From positions 496,001 to 560,000 of the forward strand of contig OZ038324.1 in assembly GCA_964035795.1 (NCBI GenBank): 64,000 nt of DNA, given 5' to 3'. Every line of letters starts with the position of its first letter. Positions within the stretch are counted from its first letter, which is position 1. Positions 48,426 through 60,779 of this stretch are shown one piece after another. A program made the position numbers and the translations under genes. The stretch comes from Pterobdella sp. o SKG-2022 (lineage: Eukaryota; Annelida; Clitellata; Hirudinida; Piscicolidae). The notes under the pieces are model-generated. The model was not told the DNA's origin. It made no database searches and was given only the letters and a program-made list of their open reading frames with translations.

Positions 48426-48850
48426 TTATAATTTTTTTTTCCAATGAGTTACTTTTTGAATAAGTTCAGCTGTATCATAATTTGTTCCAAAGTTTACCAC
48501 AGTATTATCTAGCCCCCTCACAATTAGCATTTCTTCATTGATAGAAAAACTATAGCTGGGACCGCCTCCTTTTTGCTTTTTTATTGTTTTTTTGTCGGTC
48601 AAAAGACCTTTTCTCAACCTGTTATCTTTTAAAGTCTCTGTTGCTTGAAAATCAAAACTTTTTAGATGAATCAATAATGGTTAAATTGTGAAAAAGTTTT
48701 CAAAAAAATGCAGTGCACGATTGGAGTTCTTCTCCCACATCCAACATATTCAGAACAACTTGTGATCTTAGTTGTAGGTCTTTCCGTTGATATGGTAAGT
48801 TTTGACCAAAAAACAGATCAAAGTTAGAGCAATAGCTTGAAGAGCCGCAC
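48426..48850 (-). mobile_element. piggyBac transposase remnant
   Basis: Minus strand: the pattern of piggyBac transposase after the catalytic core, DNRLRKGLLTDKKTIKKQKG, SYSFSINEEMLIVRGLDNTV, VNFGTNYDTAELIQKVTHWK. Weaker upstream text includes VVLNMLDV. Truncated on both sides; no terminal repeat seen. Confidence 0.75.
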
Positions 48851-50027
48851 AATGCCCAAAATTATCAGCTTGGCTTGCTCCAAATAAACTGTGTGAATAC
48901 GTGAAGTCCGAAGTATTTTATGAAAGTTTGTATCACTCAATTATAAATATAAACTAATATTAACAAAAAGTTATTTTTTTTTCATTTATTTGAATATTTT
49001 ATTTATCTTTTGTAATATTCCGCTTTTTAAAATTGAAATCCCACTAATTACAAGGTATTTTGTGTAAAACGCCCATTTGCTGACTCTGCCCATTGATTTC
49101 ATATGAGATCAGCAACTTTTAATGCCTTTTATTCTGTTGATTTCACATGTATCTCAAGTTTTAAAATTTTATAATATTTATTAAAGATAAATTTAACATA
49201 TTTCATTTTGTCTCATCATGATCATAAGTGATTATCCCTTAATTAAATGTTTTTCAATAAACGTCCAAGGTGAAATTTGGATAATTTTAAGCTTAAATAT
49301 CATAAAATAAAAACCAAAAATTCAAATAAAATAAATTGAATATTGAAGATATAACTCTAGTTAATGAAAAAAAATTGGTTTTTGATAAATATATTAACCA
49401 ATAATTAGTAAAATTAATCTGAGTGATCTTATATGAGATCAATGGGCACAAACGGGTTATTAAAATACACATGTTATTAAATTCAGTTATCAAAAATTAT
49501 CATATTTAAAGATTTTTCTGAATTTATTTCATTTGATTAAAATAAATAAGTATGAATTCAATGAAAATTGAATTAGTTTCTTCCAATTCTGCCAACCATC
49601 AGTTTTGTCTAAACTAGATAAAAACCGTTAAAATCAAACACTCGATGAAGCTTGATTTATCAAAGTATTACTTTAGATAAAAGATGTTATAACTAAAAAA
49701 ATTGTTTTTTTTTAATCTGATGGCGATGTATTGGCAAATAGAAAAACATCGTGCATTCATAAAGGTGTTTAGTTATATTAAATTACTCAAGCAAACGAAT
49801 GTAGTTGAAAATTACCTTTGCTAAAAGTTTATATTTATATATTAAGTGTAAATTAGTTTTTAAATGAATAATATTGTACTTAAAATAATTATCTTGTGAA
49901 GAAGATAAACGGGAAAGTAGTTCGACACATAACTATTGAGCGCTTATTTTAAATTACGCTCTCAAAGATCTAGATAATTAAAATTTTCAAATTTACATGA
50001 AAAATAATAATTTAAAAACCAATTGAT
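48851..50027. other. AT-rich intergenic region
   Basis: No exon or element recognised. It contains the region upstream of the ARHGAP19-like start; no clear promoter motif was identified. Confidence 0.5.
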
Positions 50028-53000
50028 ATGTTCAAATCGAGTAAAAAATTTTTTAAAGATAATGTATCACTTCCTTCTAATCTTTGTGTCAAATGGATGT
50101 TGGAGAAAGAATCTGAAAAATTCAAAAAATTATGCCTTATGCACTTGAGTTTTATTTTGGATTTGCATGGTGAAGACTTTGAAACACTAACCGATGAATT
50201 CATTTTGGGAGGAAATCACAAGGAGAGTAATCTATTTAAAGCTTGGACAAAAAAAATTATAAGAGGTTTGTTTTAATAAATTCCATAATTTATTTATAAA
50301 AATCAGTGATGTTTCTTTTAATTATTAATTTATAAAAATTGAAGAAAGATCAAAAAAAGGAGCATGTTTGGAAAGTTGCAGCAAAATAATACAACACATT
50401 GAAATACTCATCAGTTTTTTAAATCAAGAAAAAAGTATGCATTTGTTTTAAGTTTCATTCAACAACTCAAAATAATTTGTTTTTCAGATTTGGTTGAGGG
50501 ACTTTTTAGGAAAACAGGAAATTTGAACCGTCAAAAAGTATTGAGGCAGCATTTAAGTTCTTTTCCATTTATCCCTAATTTCAAACCCATGTTTCAACAT
50601 TCTTCATCATCTTCAAAAAAAGCTTTTTTTTTAAATGATCCAAACCTCTCATCATCATCTCCTCATGACTTGGCAAACCTTTTAAAAAGTCTTTTGAGAT
50701 CGTTATGCACTCCTGTAATAACAAGCAACAACCATATGGCCATTTTCCAAATCTCAGGTTGTGTAATGGTATCTTCCACATTTAAAATTTATTTTTTAGG
50801 ACACAATCAAAAACTGAAAACTGATTATTAAAAGTCCTTCATTCATTTCAGAACTCAAAAGTGAAGCCAGCCAGTTAGAATGCATGCAATTGCTTTTTCA
50901 GCTGCTTGACCACACCCAAATGAATCTTTTGACCTCGATCCTTCAGCTGCTTCATAACATCTCTTCTTCTCCTCAAACTCTCATGGACCCAGCTGCTCTT
51001 GCCACCATTTTCCTACCCATCATCTTCCTTCCCAAAAATGTTTGTTCAGCATAATGTTCCATTCGCATGCTACATGGCTGGATGGGTTCATGCCAAACTA
51101 ATGAAACACATAGTAACTTGAGACATGTTTTATAATAAATTGAGTTTTATATGATTTCTTCAAACTTTGAGATATTTTTTTAAAAAACATGTATGTTCAA
51201 GTAATAAGGTGAAATTGTTCATAAGTGAAACCTTATCATAATTCAAAGTTCTATTGGAAACGTGAGCTAATTTTTTAAACAAATGTGTTTTTAAAAATTT
51301 TTTTATAGTTACAAGAAATTATATGAAGCTAGGTAAGTTACCTCTGCATAAGGCTTTATGCAGTTTCCAATGAAAACTCAATATTTCCACATTGAAAAAA
51401 TTTGAAAACTAATTTTATTCAATTTATATAAAAATATTCAACCTCAATGTTATAAAGATGAGGGGGGAAGAGTTGGTGCCTCGACTGCCTTGGCTGACAC
51501 AGTTGTTGGCTCTAATGATCAACAAACAGCACCTCATCCAACAACTGCCTCCCAACCTCTTATCAGATGTTCAAAAATATTATGACAAAGATAAAAGTGA
51601 TAGTAGAGAAAGTGGTGGCAAAAGAAGCTCAGAAGGTGTAGTTGGAAATTTCACTTGCAAGGTTGGCCATGTGTTGGTTGATTGGTTCAGTTTGGTCAAC
51701 AGGTTTTCATGTTCACAATGCTGACAAGGTGTGGGATTTCTAATTTTTTAGATGTGTTATTTTTGTTTTGTGAGTATACATAATACTCACCTCAATACTG
51801 ACCTAATAACATTCCATTAACCTTGTGATGTTGCAAAAAAGAAGAGACAAAAAGGCAAGAGGAAGAGTGATGAGAGAAATGAAGGTTTGTGGGGGATGTT
51901 GGCAAAGAAGAGTACTACAAGCTGGTCCTCAAGTGATGATGATGCCACTGTGTGCACCGCTGTCACTTTTGCCGATCAGAAAGCTTCCTTACAAGTATCA
52001 GTGTTTCAATGCTTCATTCAACTATCATTTTTATGGCAGATGTTTCACTGTTGCCATCACTTCAACTATTTTTAACAATTAATCAAAAAATATTTTTGTA
52101 AGAGATAATATATATACGTTCGTGTTTATCCTATGTTTAAGGCATCACGTTTTTATCAAATTTTCTCCAAGTTTTAAAAGGTTAAGGGAAAACTTTTGTC
52201 TTAGATTTGGTTAAGTATTTGAAAAAGCTTTTGAAAGGTTTATGTGGAGAGACATGGAAAAATCATGGAGTAAGTGATCTTTTGTCAACAAAAAAATGCT
52301 GACTATAATAAAATGATTTCGAAAATCGTTTAAAAGGTTAATACTTTATCATGAAGATAAGTGTTCTTCCCTGTGATCATCCTTGTTGGAGCATTCTCCC
52401 AGCTTACTTCTTGTACACAACACAAGTCAATCTCACGTCTTTTGTCAACGTTCTAACTACCCACTCTGAACGTAGTTTCTGATAGTGGAGTGACGGTCGG
52501 GCGATTGACACCGCTCCTACCGTGCGCGAGATCTTTGTCATGAACACCTTGTATATGTGGCCAACATAAGCTTAGTTTACGAAATTCAATGATTGTATAC
52601 TTTTTCTAACACTGGGCTGTTTTTTCCCCCTGATCTGTGTTTTTATCAAAAAGCCATCTTTCAGTGGCTGCCACACAAGACTACGGTCTGCTTAATGTTT
52701 CAACAGAATGCTAGCATTGAGAAAGGTTATTTTCTCATGGTCACCCCGATGCACTCCAAGACGTCGGATGGAGACCGGCAATTAATATTCAAATTAATAG
52801 TGAATCTTTCGAATGTGCCATGCAGGCGGGCTTGCACACAAACACATCAAAGGCCTTGGGACAGTTGTATGCCTACATTGAGTGCTTGCCTGCCGACTCT
52901 AAAGAAGGCTCTTTGATTCGAAAGGTTTTATTTTTAACAGCAGTGTGTGTGTATGTGTTATATTGGAATTTATGACAACAGAGGCGCCAAGAGAGCCATA

Positions 53001-53445
53001 GAAAGGTGATTGATGCGTCAGTCAGGTCCGCCAGAACCGAACAAGACTTCAACAATAAAAATAAAATCATTAAAAATAATAAAAAGAATAAAGTGAATAG
53101 CAGTCATGGTAGTAGTTTCGATTCAGCAGCCATCAACCAAGTCAACCATAAATACAATAAAGTACCTTTTAACATTATTTAATCAAACAGTTATAATATT
53201 ATCATTTCATTATTCGTGATAGCCTATAAATAATGCAGGTGCACAACAAATGCTCAAGGCAGTCCTCATCCCCCCTTCCTCACACTACCAATAATCACAA
53301 CAATGAAAAAAATTGCGCCAAGATATACAAAGAGAAACAAGAAAAGACTGACATCATAGGTTGCCAGGGTGAGCGCATACCCGGGTGCCATAGAGACCCC
53401 TCCTATACTCCTCTGGTCAGTCTTGATGATTTGTTTTTTTTGTAA
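50028..53445 (+). CDS. ARHGAP19: Rho GTPase-activating protein, ARHGAP19-like
   Basis: Nine exons: 50028-50265, 50360-50434, 50488-50757, 50852-51039, 51458-51661, 51842-51994, 52826-52924, 52982-53161, 53239-53445; 1614 nt, 537 residues, frame kept throughout (human ARHGAP19 is about 494). The RhoGAP domain spans about 90-260: VEGLFRKTGN with the arginine finger, PHDLANLLKSLLRSLCTPVI, ECMQLLFQLLDHTQMNLLTS and ATIFLPIIFLPKN. The C-terminus has SKALGQLYAYIECLPADSKE, matching the ARHGAP19 helix before its basic tail. It stimulates GTP hydrolysis by a Rho GTPase; vertebrate ARHGAP19 acts on RhoA in cell division. Exon 6 has a weak acceptor (AAAAAAG) and is the least sure; an upstream non-coding exon is possible. 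Intron 6 holds a LINE tail. Confidence 0.86.
52190..52320 (+). mobile_element. LINE 3' tail in ARHGAP19-like intron 6
   Basis: GAGACATGGAAAAATCATGG and AATGCTGACTATAATAAAAT match the 3' end of the LINE at 37590-37670. Confidence 0.7.
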
Positions 53446-53883
53446 CTTAGTTCATAACTTCTTTGTACCTTAATGATCACCGCTATCGTCACAGAAACGT
53501 TTTGTGTCAAAAGTGCATGTGGTTGACTGTCGTAATGTGGTTTTGTCCCATGGAGTTCCCATCCATCTCAGTTGCCATGGTGATGATATCGGTAATGTGG
53601 TCTGATTTGGCTGGGGAGGTGAGATGATTTGGCTGGTGCTGGTTTTGAATGCATTGTGAATCCAAGTGATGGTTTTATTTTAAAAAATATGACGTTTTGA
53701 TTTTTACAAAATATGGCTTCATTACCAGTGCTGTTTTGAATCATGCCTTTTAAAGTGATGTTGCTACTCATTGTTTTATTAGCATTCACATGGATGCGTT
53801 TAAATTGCTTTGATTTATACAATTGTAACTATTTTTTGGAAAATTCTTCAAATATTCAATTTTGTTCAATAATTATCAAAGTT
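53446..53883. other. Short gap between convergent genes
   Basis: 438 bp between the stop codons of the ARHGAP19-like gene and WDR53; both 3' UTRs must fall in or overlap it. No other feature seen. Confidence 0.6.
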
Positions 53884-56367
53884 TTATGTAAAGTTGTAAA
53901 CAGATGGAAAGATTGAATTTCCAGCAACTAATAAAAAATTTACATTCCCTGCACTTCCTGATGCTAACCAGTTAAAATTCTCTTGGCAGCATGTACTAAA
54001 AATAGGCTCACACTGTAAGGCATGATTGGTTGAATTGCTCCTATGAGATCTATTAATAGAAGATGAGGTATGGCCATTAGTGTGCCCATAATCAGATGAA
54101 GCTTCCAGGTTGATGCTCCAAAGGCACAACTTGCTATCATTTCCGGCAGATGCAAGTAGTTGGTTTGAATGTCTGGCAAAATGTACCTGTAAATTTTTAA
54201 AATCATTGTCTTCATATGCACTCATGAAGCAAGCGAAAGAACCTGGGAGACCCCCTTGGAATGACCTCTCAAATTGGCCATCCAGGCTAGGGTTCTGCGG
54301 GTGGCATCCATCAACAACACCACTCCATTCTCCACTCCACACGCCAGTGTTTTCCCTGCCATATTTAAACCTCATCAATGCTTATAATAAACACAAGTGA
54401 TCAAGAGCTTAAAGATCACTAAATAAACATAAGGTGTTTCTAAGCACTACCTAAATAAGATCATGGTTAGAAAAACCACTTGCTTACTCACATTTCGGTT
54501 AAAAAATCTTCATAAGATGGCTTCAAAACAATGAGAGTTTTGCTTATAACATGGTTTTTTAATTGAATACCAAATCTTTGCAATTGACTACATTAAGAAA
54601 TCAATTTTTTTAAAAAGTTGAATTTAGTTTTTTTTTATTATTAGTCAAAATTTTGAATATTTCAAAATAAGGATTTCCTCCACAGTTCGTGATCCTTCAA
54701 ACATGTCCTTACTGCACATATTGATTTTGTAATCAAATGCAAAAAATTGATATTCAATTTATTCCCATGCTAACATGGAGTAGTTAGATAATGATAGATG
54801 TTGAATAAAGATTTTATCTTCAGAATAAAAATGAAGTTCAACTTTAAAAAAAATAAAATGTAAAATTATATTTTTCTCCAAAACCCTCAATTCAAACTGA
54901 TGAAAACTTGTGAGATTTTAATGTACAGACCATCATCCGACAGAGAGAGGGAATGTATTTGAGGGGGGTTGAGTGTGATAGTGTCTGATGGCGTGTCCAC
55001 TCCTGTCAACTGAATGTGGGCATATCACTACGTTGCACTGCATTATATAACCATTTAAATGATTTATCATGCCCTTTCAACATCACGAATGATAACGTTT
55101 GCTCTCACTCACTCTTTTCAAAACTTGGCATTTGGGATGTTGAGGTAGTTCTTTGTACAAGCAGGATGAGGTGGTTTGAACATGTAGAGTGTAACGTGGG
55201 TTGAATTTCTCAGGTGCGAAAGTTGGATTTAGATACTTGCAAGAAGCCTGGTAGGCCCAAAAAGACTTGGAATGAGCTCATATTGAATGATAAAAGAAAG
55301 CTAGACATGGTTTGTGCGGATCCAATGGATCACTCTGAATGGAAAGGCCGACTTCAAGATAGAACTTTCAAAAAGCCCAACCATTGGTAAAGGAAAACGG
55401 GCTATAAAAAGGATTTGATTGATTTCATAGTAGCATATTAGTATTTCAACTTACTATTGACAAAAACTTAGATTAGCTGATAATAAAATACAATTATGAA
55501 TAGGATTATGGTCACATAAATTTGAGAAGTTTCCAAGCCAAATAATTATTTTAAACAAAAATAAAATTTAATGTAATTGAAACACACATAAATACTTAAA
55601 AAGCAGAAAATCTTGTAAAAAATTTGAGCTTCATTGGCATGCAGATCAGTGTGCTTATTTGAAGTCTATAAAACTGCTCAGCAAAGTAGTTTATACACAA
55701 AATAATTACTGAAGAGAAACAAACATGAGTGACGTCAATGTTGCAGAAGCATTTAGCCTTCACAAAGTCCCACTGCAGAAGTTTGTGATCATAGCCACCA
55801 CTCACCAACTCATGAGATCGTCCAGGTCGAAAAATTGCCGAAGATACAATATTTGTGTGTTTGCGCAATCGTCGATAAATGCTTTTTGTGCTGTAAAATA
55901 AATAATAAATTTGTATGATTTGAGTAGTTATTAGAGTTTGGAACTAACTGGAAGTCATATATTTTGATTGTTCCTGTATCATCTGCTATACTAAGTAATT
56001 TTTCCTTATCATTAATTACAATATTATTTATTTCATCTTCGGCTGCATTTATTTCATGAAAAGGTTTATCAAAAGTACGAAGGTCATATGCCAGAATTCG
56101 GGTACCCAAAGAGGCATAAAAGATGTCTGTGTTCGCTTTTGAACACTCCAAAGCCATAAAAGTATTTTCTTCATTAGGAATTTTCAATTTTTTCACTAGG
56201 TGTCCATCATGACTAGACCATAGGCACATCTCACCACCCTCGGCACCACTTATGATTCGACTGCTGCCTTCAGAAACATCATGAGTGCTTGCTATGGATG
56301 CCACATGATTTTCATGTCCCTCAAGTCTTCTTCTCAAATACATTTCAAACTCAAAATTATCATTCAC
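53884..56367 (-). CDS. WDR53: WD40-repeat protein WDR53
   Basis: Five exons (minus): 55949-56367, 55725-55890, 54931-55009, 54243-54355, 53884-54186; 1080 nt, 359 residues, against 358 in human WDR53. WD repeats visible: ISGAEGGEMCLWSSHDGHL, LLSIADDTGTIKIYDF, ELVSGGYDHKLLQWDF, LACGVENGVVLLMDAT, LRGHSKGVSQ, LLASAGNDSKLCLWSI and a final FNWLASGSAGNVNFLLVAGN. Repeats 2-5 align in order with WDR53. The start could also be the second Met (56343). Human WDR53 is a propeller protein reported to act as a CUL4-DDB1 substrate receptor; that role is inferred here. A LINE tail lies in intron 2. Confidence 0.92.
55020..55430 (+). mobile_element. LINE 3' end inside WDR53 intron 2
   Basis: Plus strand: [20 protein letters not shown], then [20 protein letters not shown] and [20 protein letters not shown], ending GYKKDLID. 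Same family as the nested copy at 42367-43185. Confidence 0.88.
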
Positions 56368-56779
56368 ATAAACATCTTTAGTTATCAGAAATCTTGCGGA
56401 TTTTTAAAGAATAAAAGTAATCTCTAGTTTATATATAATTTACTAGTTGAATTTTTTTAAATACAACATTTAAAAAAAAAATTTTTTTTAATTAATATTG
56501 CGAAAATGACTTTTTATCTATTTTATTACTTAAAAATAATTGTTTTCTAATCTTTAAAACTCAGGTTCGGGTTGAAACAAACAACGAATATTATTATAGT
56601 AGCATGATACTGTTTAAGACTTCAAGACTAGAAAGAAAAATCTGAAATAGCAAAAATAATAAAAATTGGTGCATATTGATAAATCCTTAATTTTTTAAAA
56701 TTTAATTTCAAAATGATAGATATTTTTCAGGATCATTTATTTTTTTTATGATTAACTAAACTAGCCTATTAACAAAACG

Positions 56780-56990
56780 ATTTGAATCAAACACTTATTA
56801 ACTGAATAATAATACGAAGCTTTACCTAAGTTGAACTCACATTATCAAGTATACAAGTTTTAATACTTCTGAACGATGCGTAAGAGGCGCTATGTATTAT
56901 TATATACTTGATAATGTGAGTTCAACTTATGAAAAGCTTCGTATTATTATTTAGTTAATAAGTGTGTTTGATTCAAATGGTATTTATTTT
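56780..56990. mobile_element. Foldback (palindromic) element
   Basis: The arms share TTGAATCAAACACTTATTAA, TAATAATACGAAGCTTT and GTTGAACTCACATTATCAAG with their inverse copies (CTTGATAATGTGAGTTCAAC, AAAGCTTCGTATTATTA, TTAATAAGTGTGTTTGATTC). The loop is about 45 bp. Related half-sites occur near 10020-10120 and 15165-15210. Confidence 0.85.
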
Positions 56991-57254
56991 TTTAAAAGCT
57001 ATATGTAGGATCTTATCTTAAATGTCAGTTTAAAGTTGGAGAAGCCCTGATACATAAGAGGTATTTAAAAATTTATAACTCAAATAATTTTTAAACCTCC
57101 TAGGTCTACCTCATTGTATCATTTTGGCAAACTTGAAAAAAGCCCAACTACAAATTCTCAATATGACAAAACCATTACAGCTTCAAGCTTAATTCGCAAA
57201 CTACGTTTGATGGTGAAGAGTAACACGTCAAAAATTATTATTTTGCTTATTTTC

Positions 57255-57425
57255 CGCCTGTATAGCTCAGTGGTAGAGCATTAGACTAATTATCTAAAGT
57301 TACAGGGTCCGATCCTGCGTGGGCCGACAATGAGCACCTGTTTTACAGTGTGTTTTCACTCCATTAAATTTGTAGCAAGCACTTTGATCTATAAGGAAAA
57401 GCGCTTTATAATACTGCACTACATT
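57255..57425 (+). mobile_element. tRNA-derived SINE copy S6
   Basis: Head GCCTGTATAGCTCAGTGG, GGGTCCGATCC B box, GTTTTACAGTGTGTTTTCAC body, AAAGCGCTTTATAATACTGC tail. Confidence 0.92.
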
Positions 57426-57703
57426 ATATACTTATTGAAAAATTTTCAAATCTATTACTTTGAAATTAAATAAAAATCCACATTGCTTGGGAATTCCTCT
57501 AACAAGTAAGCCTCGAGAAGGAATGAAACAGAGGATTAGTGCAAGTTTCCAGGTGAGCTGTTAGTTTGGTACGCCTGAAAGTGAAAAAGCCATGGTCAGC
57601 TCAACAGAAGAATTTTGGCTTAACCTAAAATGTAGAAAGAATCTAATCAAACTAAATTAAATTTAACAATTTTTTACCTCAAGTCTAGCCTTAGCATATA
57701 ATG

Positions 57704-57878
57704 TAATGCAATGCAGTATTTATAAAGCGCTTTTCCTTATAGATAAAAGCGCTTGCTACAAATTTAATGAAGCGAAAACACTGTGGAACAGGTGCTAATA
57801 ATCGGCCCACGCGGGATCGAGCCCGGTATTTTAGATAATTAGTCTAACGCTTAACCATTGAGCTATAGGGGCCGACAA
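57704..57878 (-). mobile_element. tRNA-derived SINE copy S7 (inverted to S6)
   Basis: Minus-strand head GGCCCCTATAGCTCAATGG, GGGCTCGATCC B box, GTTCCACAGTGTTTTCGC body, AAAGCGCTTTATAAATACTG tail. It forms an inverted pair with S6 across about 280 bp. Confidence 0.92.
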
Positions 57879-58273
57879 TAAAACATTAGAAAAAAAGTTT
57901 ATTTAGTAACTAAGTTAAAAAAATTGTTAAATATTATTTATAAATACCTAAAGATGTCTCTGAAAAGTTAAACTTGAATTATGCTTTTGTTTGTGCGTTT
58001 TTTCTTGTACTCTTGCATGAGCCTTTTCCCGCTTTCAAGTTAAATGCTTTTTATATTTGTATTTAGATTTAAACCCAATATTGTTATTAAAAAATTGAAA
58101 AATAAAAAATTTTATATTTTGAAAATCATTAAAAAATATTTATTTATTCATTAAAAATTCTTTAATTTTTAAATTATCAGCAATAATTTAATAATCATTA
58201 GTTTCATTTCAGCAATTCTTAAATTAATTTTTAAATGTTTGTCGTCGTGTTTAAACCCAAAATTCAAATATAA

Positions 58274-58971
58274 ATGCGGTTTTTCCTCTTTTTTGTTTTG
58301 TTGTTTAAAATAAACAATGTCTCTTCGTTACAAGTTTGTTCAAATTTTTTATTCAAAAATTTAATTTTGTCATTTAAAAAATATTTTCAGCCTAGAAATT
58401 TTTTGACTGCGGAAGAGAAGCAAGAGTTTGTTGATGCCCATAATGAATTCAGAAAAAAAACTAAATTTCCAGCATCAAATATGTTGGAAATGGTTAGTTT
58501 TTTTAACTTGGAAATTATTTTCATAATTGTCATAAACAGGCGGCTATTCGTAAAATGGTCCACATAAATGCTCGCAGAAATGGTCGGAAGAAATCGCTTA
58601 CGGGGCTCGTAGGTGGGCTTATCAGTGTAGGTATGGACATGGGTCGTATGGGGAAAATATATGGTATGGATTCGGTGAGGTTTCCAATTTATTCAAAAAC
58701 TATCAACTAAATTAATAATTACCCTCAAAATTTTGAATTGTAAACACACGATAATATTTTTTTATGATTCACAATATCATTTGAAAAATATTTTGAAAAC
58801 TTATATTGACTTTGAAAAAGTCATAATGAATTTCTCACATTTTAAAACATAGATGGTTTTTGCTTAAAAGATTTTACACCTAGAGAAGTGGTGAGACTAT
58901 TTTACGAAGAGATAGCGGATTATGATTACGACTCGAACCAGTGCAAAGGGGTGTGTGGCCATTACACTCAG
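58274..58971 (+). CDS. Second CAP-superfamily gene, first four exons only
   Basis: Exons 58274-58333 (signal peptide MRFFLFFVLLF...), 58391-58492, 58578-58674 and 58853-58971, phases consistent. Motifs: EFVDAHNEFRKKTKFPASNM (HN.FR), KWSEEIAYGARRWAYQC, YGHGSYGENIWYG (canonical GENI) and CKGVCGHYTQ with the active-site-like His. Exon 2 is the same length (102 nt) and phase as in the gene at 20398, showing common origin. The exon with VVW...GCG and the hinge were not found downstream; a SINE sits 80 bp after the last donor and LINE debris follows. It is truncated or has a very long intron, so it may be a pseudogene. Confidence 0.82.
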
Positions 58972-59052
58972 GTGATATTTGATACGCATCTATAGATTAT
59001 ATTGCTACATTTGATAGATTCTAGAGTAAGCCCTTAAAAATATGTATACTAT

Positions 59053-59240
59053 GGCTCGTATAGCTTAGAGGTAGAGCATCAAACGAATTACCTGAAGTTA
59101 CCAGGCTCGATTCCGCGTGGACCGATAATTAGCACTTGTTCCGCAGTGTGTTTACGCCGCTTTGAACTTGTAGCAAGCGCTTTGATCTATAAGGAAAAGC
59201 GCTTTATAAATACCGCATTACATTACATTACATTAGATCT
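59053..59240 (+). mobile_element. tRNA-derived SINE copy S8
   Basis: Head GGCTCGTATAGCTTAGAGG, GGCTCGATTCC B box, GTTCCGCAGTGTGTTTACGC body, AAAGCGCTTTATAAATACCG tail with CATTACATTACATTACAT. Confidence 0.92.
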
Positions 59241-59559
59241 AAGCTTTTCCAGCTTTTCGAAAAGACCGGAAAAGTGAAGGTTTTCTAAATTGAATCTTTT
59301 CATTACTAAAAAACAGATTAAAATTTTTCTTACTTTCAAAAAATATATATTCATTGTTGAGTGTTATGAAAAGTATAAATAATGACTGAATCGTTTGTAT
59401 CACTGTCTTCATTGCTGGTCTTCACAAGGACATTTCAATTTGTCTATTCTTTCATGTATAGTTCTGCTCTTCAAGCACAGAATTTTTCCAAGTTTCTGTC
59501 CTAAAGAGATATTAAAAGCAATGTGAATCTTAGTAAAAATCATTTTTAGTCTTTGTGTT

Positions 59560-59770
59560 ATTATGTGCATGGTCGTGGACATGACGCTAAACTGCAACGA
59601 AGATAGCGTTTCAAAATTAGACTGCTTTTCTGTATTAGCCTAGATAACAGTAGACTTAGGTAGCAGGTATCGACAAACTGATATTCTAATATCGTTGTCA
59701 TTCGGTTTGGTGGGTGATCTTTCTTGTTGTGACAATGGCAAAGCAAACTGTCCAAGTTTGGGAACGGCGA
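59560..59770. repeat. Interspersed repeat RX, copy 5 (inverted)
   Basis: CATGACGCTAAACTGCAACG, GTAGCAGGTATCGACAAACT, ATATCGTTGTCATTCGGTTT blocks match the other RX copies. Confidence 0.82.
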
Positions 59771-60194
59771 TTTTGCTACTCATTTACTTCCAACGAATTC
59801 TGTCGAATTCTTGCAGAAATGTTCTTCTTCATCGATTAAAGGGTTGATGAGTGAGATGAGGTATGATGCGAGTGATTTCTTAGGGCAGCCACGGTAAGAG
59901 TTGATGTTCCAAGCATGATAGTTCTTCGATTTGGACTTAACTATCTATGTTTAACTCTACATAAATTTTAGCAATTTCACTTTAATAATGAATTATGATA
60001 AGTTTGTACTTATCAAAAAATTTAGTTGAATAAAAATTTTTCACATTTCCATTCAAGAAATTTCTCATGAATCAAAAAGTATATTTTTTAAAATTCAAAA
60101 TTACTAAAAACATGCGATTTCTTTTGAAAATCAGGGATGTGTCCGGATTATTGATGAATCTAGATTTTATGTATTTGGATTTTCAGGATGGAAG

Positions 60195-60565
60195 ATATTA
60201 TACGAATTTCTAGTGCTGATAAGATGATGATCAGGTAGATGTGCAATGTAAGCTTAAAGGATGGCAGATCATCAGATGAATTAAGGGACAGACTGGGAAT
60301 TTCAGACATCATTGAGGTGCTATGCAGAAAGAGACTGAGGTGGTTTGGGCATGTAATGAGAATGGATGCTGGTAACCCAGCAAGTGCTTGCAGGCATGTC
60401 GTGGTAGAGGGTAAGTGAGAACAAGGTAGACCAAGAAAAACATGGTCCCAATTAGTAAGCAACGATCTTAGAAAAATTAAACTCAAACCTGAACTTGCCC
60501 AAGACCGTAGAGGGTGGAGAAGAGCCATTATGAAGCCCCGTCCAACCCATGCTAGCATGGAAACG
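60195..60565 (+). mobile_element. LINE C-terminal fragment
   Basis: Plus strand: KRLRWFGHVMRMDAGNPAS, QGRPRKTWSQLVSNDLRKIK, LAQDRRGWRRAIMKPRPTHA. Ends with a GATGGTGATGGTAATG tail. Confidence 0.83.
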
Positions 60566-60779
60566 GACGCAAAACGATGGTGATGGTAATGTACTGCAAT
60601 TGAAATTGAATATCTGAAGTAACTTCATTAAAAATTTAAACGAACACATTAATTGAACAACAAAAAGTCAAATCCACATAATGCGGCCTTGAAACTCTTG
60701 AAGTTAATGCCACTATAATCTTATTCGTAATTGTATTGTCAAGATGATGATAATAATGATGCGTCCTTCGCGGGCGAAG

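Noticed and set aside
57257..57330. Possible functional tRNA-Ile gene
   Set aside because: The tRNA-like sequence is followed by the shared SINE body and tail, as at seven other loci, and the stems have mismatches.
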